DNA from: Candidatus Methanogasteraceae archaeon UBA261 | Lineage (GTDB): Archaea; Halobacteriota; Methanosarcinia; Methanosarcinales; Methanogasteraceae | Assembly: GCA_002506015.1 (NCBI GenBank) | Contig: DAWR01000184.1 | Location: 1 to 5,294 of the forward strand | DNA length: 5,294 nucleotides | Direction: 5' to 3' | Part shown: piece by piece, positions 1-4,794 of the stretch | Position numbering within the stretch: position 1 is the stretch's first letter | How the letters are laid out: every line of letters begins with the position of its first letter | The notes under the pieces: generated by a model | What the model was told of the DNA's origin: nothing | Seen by the model: the letters and a program-made list of their open reading frames with translations, nothing else | Databases searched by the model: none | Position numbers and translations under genes: made by a program

Positions 1-105
1 CTTTTTAATTTATTCCGGTCGGTTGAAGAACATGATGCCAATCCTGCAAACACTGGTACGATTGGACTTCCGGAATCAGTGAAATCAGTGTTAATTTGTG
101 GCTAA
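1..105 (+). CDS. Possible 3' end of an upstream gene (very uncertain)
   Basis: Frame 1 is open from the window edge to a TAA at 103-105 and reads 34 residues, ending in ESVKSVLICG. I do not recognise the peptide. The opposite strand is also open over most of this stretch in one frame, so the coding direction is not settled. The last codons run into the left arm of a palindromic repeat (83-103), as can happen when such a repeat settles at a gene's end. It may equally be non-coding. Confidence 0.18.
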   Translation, partial: LFNLFRSVEEHDANPANTGTIGLPESVKSVLICG

Positions 106-136
106 AAGTTTTATTTGCCACTGATTAACACGGATT
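83..136. repeat. Imperfect palindromic repeat, GATTAACAC type
   Basis: The left arm at 88-102 (GTGTTAATTTGTGGC) pairs with the right arm at 117-131 (GCCACTGATTAACAC). The arms match at 13 of 15 positions around a 14-nt AT-rich loop. Past one mismatch the pairing continues for four more base pairs (83-86 with 133-136). The GATTAACAC core recurs in the second palindrome at 244-252, so both probably belong to one family of dispersed intergenic repeats. No gene is carried. It could act as a transcript-end hairpin, but there is no clear T tract after it. Confidence 0.6.
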
Positions 137-215
137 ATGCAGATTAACGGTGTAAATTGCTTTTTATATCGATAGTGCGTACTTACTCGAGTATTGTGTG
201 GATATCAACATATCA

Positions 216-287
216 AACCACGAGATTACACAAGATTACACAAGATTAACACAGAAATCTTGTGGAAATCTGTGTAATCTTGTGGTT
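216..287. repeat. Nested palindromic intergenic repeat built of ~10-bp units
   Basis: The outer arms, 216-232 (AACCACGAGATTACACA) and 271-287 (TGTGTAATCTTGTGGTT), pair over 17 positions with one G-T wobble. Inside them a second perfect stem forms between 239-247 (CACAAGATT) and 256-264 (AATCTTGTG) around an 8-nt loop. The left half is a short tandem array (GATTACACAA at 224-233 and 234-243, then a GATTAACACA variant at 244-253), mirrored on the right. This looks like a REP/MITE-like dispersed element made of repeated 10-11-bp units. No ORF, recombinase site or CRISPR-like spacing is present. Confidence 0.65.
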
Positions 288-450
288 CCTACCATGCGCT
301 ATTGGGCATGTTCGATAGTGCCACATACTGGCAGTTGTGCTTACATACGACAATCCAATGTACCCAGAAAATAATAAAAAGTCTCGAATAAGTCGATATC
401 TGATGTATGGAATATTATTACAGCATATAGATACTATTGCAGCCACAATG
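288..450. other. Non-coding spacer, nothing recognised
   Basis: This stretch between the nested palindrome and the promoter region is AT-rich and shows no supported gene, RNA or repeat on either strand. A minus-strand reading frame of 66 codons (246-446) overlaps the palindrome, has no recognisable motif and no ribosome binding site that I can see, so I treat it as chance. Confidence 0.5.
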
Positions 451-469
451 CTTATAATGTATTAATATA
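451..469 (+). promoter_or_regulatory. Candidate archaeal TATA region for the nickel/CfbA gene cluster
   Basis: Two overlapping TATA-like stretches occur here, TTATAAT at 452-458 and ATTAATATA at 461-469. An archaeal start site about 25 nt downstream would fall near 480-495. That leaves a 5' leader of roughly 60-75 nt before the ATG at 555, containing the hairpin at 473-488. The assignment rests only on base composition and position; no clear BRE element or known metal-regulator operator was recognised. Confidence 0.3.
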
Positions 470-472
470 GTC

Positions 473-488
473 ACCTACTTCAGTAGGT
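473..488 (+). promoter_or_regulatory. Perfect 6-bp hairpin in the leader or promoter of the first gene
   Basis: ACCTAC (473-478), a TTCA loop and GTAGGT (483-488) form a perfect inverted repeat 67 nt before the first start codon and just downstream of the candidate TATA boxes. It could be a dyad operator for a metal-responsive repressor or a leader hairpin. It does not match the GTATGA/TCATAC form of NikR site, although a lone GTATGA occurs at 491-496. Function is inferred only from position. Confidence 0.3.
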
Positions 489-554
489 CCGTATGAACTG
501 ATATCGGAACTACACGATAACAGGTGAACTATCGTAACAAAGGAGAACTCGGAA

Positions 555-1286
555 ATGGCACACAAAACGATGCCAGACATCGTGCGCGGGCATGAGATCT
601 GGCTTGAACACGATAAGCTGCATGCGCATCCCGGAGATACGGTCGAATGCAAGCTGTTCCTCGGGCACAACATGGCAGTCGATGGGATGGCTGATCTCAA
701 AAACGTGAAAGCCGCTCTTTTTGATCCGGCGAATGAGAGACGCGATCTTGCAGTGGATGCTGGAGACGATTGCCTGATTCTGAGATTCGATCCGGTTCTC
801 GATGGATACCACAGTGTTGCGGTTGAGTATGACGCAGGCATATACACAGTGACAGACGATGGCTGGCACATAGGTCCGAAGAGCGACTATGAGAACGTGA
901 AGAGCAGCGGGTACTATTACCAGTATGCCAGGTTAATCATCCCTGTAGGGCATGGGGGATCGAAAGAACTCAATTCGATACCCGGACACGAGCTTGAGAT
1001 CATCCCGGTAGAGTTCAGACACTATCATGCCGGAGAAGCGATCGAGCTTCGGGTCCTCTACTATGGCGCAGCACTTGCCGGAGCCGTGATAAATGCCGCG
1101 CCTGGCGGCGATGGAAGCGATGCAGCTTCCGCGACCACCGACTCTGACGGCATCGCATCGATCAAACTGGATACGTCAGGAAACTGGATCTTCAAGGTTA
1201 GACACACCGATCCGGAGAAAGGCGTTGAAAATCGGTATGATGAGAAGGTGATAACAGCTGTCCTGTCTGTTATGGGAGTTCACTAA
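555..1286 (+). CDS. DUF4198/NikK-like protein, probable nickel-uptake accessory
   Basis: This 243-residue protein resembles the DUF4198 family, which includes NikK, an extra component of nickel ECF-type transporters. What is visible: an N-terminal HEIWLE (residues 13-18), then HPGDTVECKLFLGHNM, a typical DUF4198 opening. The C-terminal half has an Ig-like strand pattern, with AGEAIELRVLYYG, the TDSDGIASIKL turn and GNWIFKVRHTDPEKG. The ATG is preceded by AAAGGAG (539-545). An in-frame stop at 525-527 rules out a longer start, so there is no room for a signal peptide. No hydrophobic segment is seen at either end, although bacterial relatives are usually exported. His and Met residues near the start could bind metal, which is inference. 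The stop lies 19 nt before the cfbA start, so the two are likely one operon. Family assignment is fairly firm; the nickel role is inferred from the family and from CfbA next door. Confidence 0.75.
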   Translation: MAHKTMPDIVRGHEIWLEHDKLHAHPGDTVECKLFLGHNMAVDGMADLKNVKAALFDPANERRDLAVDAGDDCLILRFDPVLDGYHSVAVEYDAGIYTVTDDGWHIGPKSDYENVKSSGYYYQYARLIIPVGHGGSKELNSIPGHELEIIPVEFRHYHAGEAIELRVLYYGAALAGAVINAAPGGDGSDAASATTDSDGIASIKLDTSGNWIFKVRHTDPEKGVENRYDEKVITAVLSVMGVH

Positions 1287-1293
1287 AGACATT

Positions 1294-1300
1294 TAGGTGA
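1294..1300 (+). promoter_or_regulatory. Ribosome binding site that decides the cfbA start
   Basis: TAGGTGA contains six bases of the archaeal anti-Shine-Dalgarno complement (GGAGGTGAT). It ends 5 nt before the ATG at 1306, an ideal spacing. The upstream in-frame GTG at 1297 lies inside this site and has no site of its own, so 1306 is preferred. The same TAGGTGA stands at 2141-2147, just before the intact methyltransferase gene. Confidence 0.6.
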
Positions 1301-1305
1301 ATGAA

Positions 1306-1707
1306 ATGGAAAACAATATTGGAGTACTGGTACTCGGGCACGGCAGCTCACTGCCATACAACAAGGAAGTTGTGAGCGCTGTTGCTGAGATGATAGGTAA
1401 TGGCGATGAAACGATGGTTGTTAAAACCGCGTTTCTGAATCTGGACACCCCGACCCTTCACGAAGGGCTGAAGAGTTTTGAAGGGACCGGAGTTGAAAAG
1501 ATTGTGGCGCTGCCCTGTTTCCTGGCACCGGGTGTTCACACCACACAGGATATTCCGCGGGTTTTAGGGATTAAGGAGGGCGAAAACCAAACCACAGTTG
1601 AGCTCGACGGTGGTGAGATCGAACTCTTGTATGCACAACCGCTGGGTGCGGATTCGTGCATTGCAAACCTCGCACGCGAGAGAATCGGAGAGGTTCTTCA
1701 AGAGTGA
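1306..1707 (+). CDS. cfbA: Sirohydrochlorin nickel/cobalt chelatase, short archaeal type (CfbA/CbiX-S)
   Basis: Class II chelatase that inserts Ni2+ into sirohydrochlorin, the first dedicated step to coenzyme F430; the same enzyme type can insert Co2+ for B12. At 133 residues it matches the short single-domain archaeal form that works as a homodimer, not the double-length bacterial CbiX. Key marks are GHGSSLPYNKE, with metal-binding His12, and VALPCFLAPGVHTTQDIPRV, with the second His at residue 78. A conserved tail, YAQPLGADSCIANLARERI, follows. The His-rich loop found in some homologues before this tail is missing; the linker is short and acidic. A GTG nine bases upstream would add three residues, but the ribosome binding site favours this ATG. 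It follows the DUF4198/NikK-like gene closely, which favours nickel and F430, but cobalt chelation cannot be excluded from sequence. Confidence 0.9.
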   Translation: MENNIGVLVLGHGSSLPYNKEVVSAVAEMIGNGDETMVVKTAFLNLDTPTLHEGLKSFEGTGVEKIVALPCFLAPGVHTTQDIPRVLGIKEGENQTTVELDGGEIELLYAQPLGADSCIANLARERIGEVLQE

Positions 1708-1722
1708 TTATGGTGGATGTGG

Positions 1723-2138
1723 ATGCACGATAACGCCGCTATAAAAGACGTTAATCAAACAGAGATGGAATAGGTCTTCTGAGACGTACGATTGCTGCCC
1801 CGGGCACGGAATTCAGTCAGAGCAGGAAAAAGAAGCGTGGAACTCTCTTCTGAAACGAGCAATAGGAGTTGAGACGCTAGATGTGCCAGACGAAGGTTTG
1901 CGGCACCGGCGTTCTCTCTCCACTCTTGGCAGAGATCGGGCATAATGTAACAGGTATCGACCTCTCAGATGGAATGCTTGGAAGAGCAAAGGAGAAAGCA
2001 GATGACCGGAGTCTCAGTGCAGAGTTCAGAATTGATGATGCCGAGAATCTATCATTCGAGGACGAGTTGTTCGATGTTGTCATCAATGGTGCGGCTTTAC
2101 CGATCATGGATAGTACTACATCAGGGGCTCTAAAATAA
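1723..2138 (+). pseudogene. Frameshifted and truncated class I SAM methyltransferase
   Basis: This is a broken relative of the intact methyltransferase just downstream. From an ATG at 1723 with GGTGG six bases before it, frame 1 reads MHDNAAIKDV. One extra A near 1753-1754 shifts to frame 2, which reads IKQRWNRSSETYD, CCPGHGIQ and EKEAWNSLLKRAIGVETLDV. About ten surplus bases near 1886-1898 (net +1) shift again to frame 3, which resumes in the SAM-binding loop as CGTGVLSPLLAEIG and continues through GIDLSDGMLGRAKEKA and DDAENLSFEDELFDVVINGA. These blocks align in order with the intact neighbour (RSSTFDRSPGH, EEKAWKSLF, ILDIGTGTGFLS, GLDLSEEM, GDAENLPFE). The reading ends at a TAA at 2136-2138, near residue 130 of a family length of about 258, so the C-terminal half is lost. 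The ATG at 1881 gives only an 85-codon remnant of the third segment. Sequencing error could explain one shift, but not the missing half. Confidence 0.8.
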
Positions 2139-2151
2139 AATAGGTGATGTT

Positions 2152-2928
2152 ATGAACAATACCAAGACGATAATAAGGAATTACTGGGATTGTCGGTCGT
2201 CAACCTTTGACCGCTCTCCTGGGCACGTCATAGCCAGTGAGAAGGAGGAGAAGGCATGGAAATCCCTTTTTCAGGAGAAGATCGGCGGAGGGGCGAGAGA
2301 GATCCTTGACATAGGCACTGGCACAGGGTTTCTCTCAATTATGCTTGCCGAGATGGGGTATCGGGTAGTTGGTCTCGATCTGTCAGAGGAGATGCTGGAG
2401 CGTGCAGAGAAGAAGGCGTTGGGTCGAGGTGTTGAGGTTGAGTTCAAGCCGGGCGATGCTGAGAATCTACCCTTCGAGACCGGATCATTCGATGCTATCG
2501 TGAATAGAGCGGTCCTCTGGACGCTTCCGGATCCGAAGAAGGCACTTGCCGAGTGGAGGCGTGTCCTGAAACCTGGCGGAAGGCTCTGCTTCTTCCTTCA
2601 CGAACCACACACCGACGGAATAACAGATCGATTCCGTAGACAGCTTGGGAATATGGTTATTCTCACTATGGAGAGGAGAAATCCGTGGAACCAACTCCAT
2701 AACAGCGGAAAGTTGGGAGTTGAGCTCCCCTTCAGGGGTGGTGTTGCGCCGCCTGTTATAACGAAGCTTCTGGAGGGGAGTGGATTTGAGAGGGTCGCTG
2801 CTGAGCCGATGGCGGAGATTGGCAGGTTGAAAAGGGAGGGCATGCCCCTGTATTCTAAAATATCATCTGGCAAGCATCTTCAGTACTGCTATACTGCTAT
2901 TAATCCGGATCGTGGAAAAATCTCTTGA
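2152..2928 (+). CDS. Class I SAM-dependent methyltransferase, substrate unknown
   Basis: This 258-residue soluble methyltransferase has the Rossmann fold of the UbiE/Methyltransf_11 kind. Visible in order: an N-terminal cap YWDCRSSTFDRSPGH (11-25), motif I ILDIGTGTGFLS (51-62) for SAM binding, GLDLSEEM with the ribose-binding acidic residue D76, GDAENLPFE (101-109) at the adenine pocket, and LKPGGRL (139-145). The last 110 residues, which usually shape the substrate site, have no motif I recognise. AGGTGAT at 2142-2148 lies three bases before the ATG. The gene follows the broken paralogue by 13 nt and is likely the last full gene of the NikK-cfbA operon. Substrate is unknown: a tetrapyrrole, a small metal ligand or a protein are all possible. 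It does not look like the precorrin methyltransferases, which have a different fold. Confidence 0.85.
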   Translation: MNNTKTIIRNYWDCRSSTFDRSPGHVIASEKEEKAWKSLFQEKIGGGAREILDIGTGTGFLSIMLAEMGYRVVGLDLSEEMLERAEKKALGRGVEVEFKPGDAENLPFETGSFDAIVNRAVLWTLPDPKKALAEWRRVLKPGGRLCFFLHEPHTDGITDRFRRQLGNMVILTMERRNPWNQLHNSGKLGVELPFRGGVAPPVITKLLEGSGFERVAAEPMAEIGRLKREGMPLYSKISSGKHLQYCYTAINPDRGKIS

Positions 2929-2931
2929 GTC

Positions 2932-3021
2932 ATGACTGAAAAGCCAGATGTGCGGGGTGTATGCTTGCGTCCGGGAAATGCAGGATATGAATGGGAGGTG
3001 ATATATCCTGACTTTCGGTGA
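2932..3021 (+). CDS. Tiny ORF or gene remnant after the methyltransferase
   Basis: An ATG three bases after the methyltransferase stop opens 29 codons reading MTEKPDVRGVCLRPGN, then AGYEWEVIYPDFR, to a TGA at 3019-3021. The composition is protein-like and the position would allow translational coupling, but I recognise no family. It may be the 5' end of a gene whose remainder was lost, since the following sequence is AT-rich with many stops. A chance ORF is also possible. Confidence 0.25.
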   Translation: MTEKPDVRGVCLRPGNAGYEWEVIYPDFR

Positions 3022-3329
3022 ATTGAAATAGCCTGTCCTTTTATCGTCACACAACACATGTAGAACTACCGATGATAACGACACGATTGAAGCAATACCT
3101 TCGCCACCTAACTGGTAACATTAACATAAATTTTATCATATCTAAATAAAATTTTTCGTTTCTAAATGATTTTTATCGCGGTACATTGCGATCAATAAAT
3201 TTATACAGTCTGGCATATCAGTCCATGACTGAATGAAAGCACACTATATAATTATCAAACATGGAAAAAGATGTATAGCTGAAGGAATTTTGAAGATCAA
3301 GAACCTGATATGTTCTGGTGGTGGGCACC
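3022..3329. other. AT-rich spacer with T tracts and TATA-like boxes
   Basis: No gene is supported here on either strand. T-rich tracts around 3131-3175 (ATTTTATC, AAATTTTTCG, GATTTTTATCG) are what archaeal termination regions look like and may end the upstream operon. Two near-repeats of about 18 bp beginning TCTAAAT occur within them. TATA-like AATTTATAC (about 3198-3206) and TATATAAT (3245-3252) could serve the transposase stub that starts at 3330. A perfect small hairpin, TCAGTC-CAT-GACTGA, lies at 3218-3232. The left boundary of the element that supplied the stub was not found. Confidence 0.35.
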
Positions 3330-3419
3330 ATGTTTGATCTTTCTGCAATCATGAGCTGTTTAACTATCTGTCTGGACACGACAACGTTAGCCCGCTTGAG
3401 AGTTATCGTACCTGCCATG
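3330..3419 (+). pseudogene. 5' stub of a DDE transposase, cut by the insertion sequence
   Basis: From the ATG at 3330, after GGTGGTGGG (3316-3324), thirty codons read MFDLSAIMSCLTICLD, then TTTLARLRVIVPAM. This resembles, from memory, the N-terminus of an IS701-like/DDE-superfamily transposase group, whose proteins begin with a short hydrophobic run and an LxxIVxAMLxMTGRVTM-like segment. The 34-bp terminal repeat of the insertion sequence begins at 3420. The frame then reads 19 element-derived codons to a TAA at 3477-3479. The rest of the transposase (its GRVTM segment and catalytic core) is not found on the far side of the element, so the loss is more than a simple insertion. The family call is moderate because only 30 residues survive. 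Confidence 0.5.
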
Positions 3420-3453
3420 TTAGCGGTTATGTTTCAAATGAAAGTAGGACACT
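3420..3453 (+). repeat. Left terminal inverted repeat of the insertion sequence
   Basis: It matches the reverse complement of 4761-4794 at 28 of 34 positions. The shared blocks are TTAGCGGTT (3420-3428), GTTT (3431-3434) and ATGAAAGTAGGAC (3438-3450); the six mismatches are at repeat positions 10, 11, 16-18 and 32. The long conserved inner block is a likely transposase binding site. Confidence 0.85.
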
Positions 3454-3473
3454 TTATATGTGATGCAAACCTT

Positions 3474-3482
3474 CTATAAATC
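3474..3482 (+). promoter_or_regulatory. Candidate transposase promoter (TATA box), possibly leaderless transcript
   Basis: CTATAAATC lies about 25 nt before the GTG at 3501 and 30 nt before the ATG at 3510. No Shine-Dalgarno sequence precedes either codon. A start site at the usual archaeal distance would fall almost on the start codon, so the mRNA may be leaderless. A second TATA-like TATAAAATA (3491-3499) is too close to drive this start. Confidence 0.35.
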
Positions 3483-3500
3483 AACCCATGTATAAAATAA

Positions 3501-4733
3501 GTGTCTAAAATGAATAAGGAATTATTAATCTCAAAACGTAAAAAAGCAAAAGAACTGCACGAGAACGGCTGGAGTAACCGTAAAATAGCACGCCATCTAC
3601 TGGTGAGCAAAGATAGCGTAGGTAAATGGGTGCGGATGGATGAAAGAGAGGTATTGATCGACAACCGGGGCTGGGAAAAAGGGACATCGAGAAAATACGC
3701 GCCCGAAACAAAACAGCAAATTATAAGAATAAGAGAAGACATGGAGAAAGAAGACAGCTATTTCATCGGTTCGGAAGTGGTCAGGAAGAATTATGAAAAC
3801 CAGACCGGCGAAGAGGTCACGAAGTCTTATGTAGATCGTGTATTGAAAGAGGCGGGGCTGGTGAGAAGCCCGACGAAGAAGAAAAAAGGACAGAGCAAGT
3901 ACATGAAATATCCGGAATATACGCTGACCAAATTGGGCAAAAGTATGATGAGTATCGATTTCATCGGTCCAAAGTATCTCAAAGGCTATGACAACCGAAT
4001 TAATTTCCTCTCATGCAAATACATCCGCCCTGAAAAGCTTGGCATAGTAAAGAGGATTGGCGGACAGACTACTGAACAGGCGATACGAACATTGGACGAA
4101 ATATGGATGTCGCATCCGATCCCCGAAATATTGAAAATAGATAACGATTCCGCATTCGGGGCTAATCTGCCGCATGAAAAGTACATCGGCAAACTCGCGT
4201 TCTTCCTGCTTAATTTGGGCGTTTATCCCCTCTACATAGCCCCGAGAAGTCCGTGGAACAACAGCCAGGTGGAAGGATTTAATAGCGTCTTCTCGAAAAA
4301 ATTCTGGAACAAACTGCAATTCAGCGATGAACAGGAGATTGATGTCAAGATCATGGATTTTAACGTCGCTTATGAAAAATATTCCCGATTGATCTCGAAC
4401 AATCCGGAACTCGAAGAGGAAGATGTCAGGTATATGGGCGATTTTAAAGACGTGGATCTGGAAAATAATCACGTTAAATATTTCAAGGCTGATAAAATCT
4501 ACTTTTTACGGATTGTGAGGCGAAAGAACGATAAGGGTAGTGATGAAGAATACGGATTCATTGACATTCTGAAACACGAGATAAAATTGCCGAAGGATTT
4601 GATCAATCTATTTGTATTTTGTATTATTAATATCAAACTAAAGCAGCTTAAAATTAATATTGAACTGGATGATGGATCTTTGAAGGAGATAAAATTAGTG
4701 GCATTCACAATCAAAAATGTTATATATAATTAA
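3501..4733 (+). CDS. Transposase with rve-type DDE integrase core
   Basis: This 410-residue enzyme would cut and join the ends of its own insertion sequence. An N-terminal helix-turn-helix (about residues 10-45, RKKAKELHENGWSNRKIARH) would bind the terminal repeats, and a linker with a second helical region follows. The RNase H-like core carries the probable catalytic triad: D153 in MSIDFIGP, D214 in KIDNDSAFG and E258 in SPWNNSQVEGFNSVF, with 43 residues between the last two. A basic, beta-rich C-terminal domain (about 315-410) includes KIYFLRIVRR and YGFIDILKHEIKLP, like the end domain of integrase-type transposases. The start is either GTG 3501 or ATG 3510, which gives 407 residues; neither has a ribosome binding site. 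The frame is intact and ends 27 nt before the right terminal repeat. It belongs to the IS3/IS481/IS30 superfamily; the exact family is not assigned. Confidence 0.88.
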   Translation: MSKMNKELLISKRKKAKELHENGWSNRKIARHLLVSKDSVGKWVRMDEREVLIDNRGWEKGTSRKYAPETKQQIIRIREDMEKEDSYFIGSEVVRKNYENQTGEEVTKSYVDRVLKEAGLVRSPTKKKKGQSKYMKYPEYTLTKLGKSMMSIDFIGPKYLKGYDNRINFLSCKYIRPEKLGIVKRIGGQTTEQAIRTLDEIWMSHPIPEILKIDNDSAFGANLPHEKYIGKLAFFLLNLGVYPLYIAPRSPWNNSQVEGFNSVFSKKFWNKLQFSDEQEIDVKIMDFNVAYEKYSRLISNNPELEEEDVRYMGDFKDVDLENNHVKYFKADKIYFLRIVRRKNDKGSDEEYGFIDILKHEIKLPKDLINLFVFCIINIKLKQLKINIELDDGSLKEIKLVAFTIKNVIYN

Positions 4734-4760
4734 TCATAATTAGATAAATATGACCATGTT

Positions 4761-4794
4761 AGGGTCCTACTTTCATACCAAACTCAACCGCTAA
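4761..4794 (-). repeat. Right terminal inverted repeat of the insertion sequence
   Basis: Partner of 3420-3453, reading on the minus strand TTAGCGGTT, then GTTT and ATGAAAGTAGGAC. It lies 27 nt after the transposase stop. Minus-strand translation of the neighbouring truncated transposase runs into it and stops at 4784-4786. Confidence 0.85.

Larger units (their letters stand above)
3420..4794 (+). mobile_element. Complete 1375-bp insertion sequence with 34-bp inverted repeats
   Basis: The element is bounded by 34-bp imperfect inverted repeats and contains one transposase gene filling nearly all of it. Outer ends read TTAGCGGTT on the left and its complement AACCGCTAA on the right; no target-site duplication is evident in the bases just outside. 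Base use is clearly more AT-rich than in the operon at 555-2928, consistent with an acquired element. The transposase frame is intact, so the element may still be mobile. Its DDE integrase-type enzyme suggests an rve group such as IS481, but the IS family was not determined. Confidence 0.8.

Noticed and set aside
224..254. Short tandem GATTACACAA units considered as a CRISPR array
   Set aside because: The units are about 10 bp, directly adjacent and without spacers, and they form part of a palindrome.
491..518. GTATGA at 491-496 considered as half of a NikR operator
   Set aside because: The matching TCATAC half-site is absent at the expected distance; the bases there read CACGAT.
452..871. 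Minus-strand reading frames of 139 and 119 codons opposite the DUF4198 gene
   Set aside because: They overlap the well-supported plus-strand DUF4198 gene and its leader, have no family motif and no ribosome binding site, and are shadow frames of it.
1297..1305. GTG at 1297 as the cfbA start
   Set aside because: It overlaps the ribosome binding site that serves the ATG at 1306 and has no site of its own, and the three extra residues are not part of any motif.
1881..2138. Independent 85-residue methyltransferase-like protein
   Set aside because: It starts in the middle of the SAM-binding motif and its upstream homology continues in another frame, so it is part of the pseudogene at 1723-2138.
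3218..3418. Minus-strand 66-codon frame ending at the left edge of the insertion sequence, tested as the missing C-terminal part of the right-hand transposase
   Set aside because: Its residues show no transposase motif and the frame begins with its own ATG at the junction. The plus-strand frame over the same bases reads like a transposase N-terminus instead.
4011..4472. Minus-strand 153-codon frame inside the insertion sequence
   Set aside because: It lies wholly opposite the catalytic core of the rve transposase, which has a clear D-D-E pattern. No independent motif supports a second gene.
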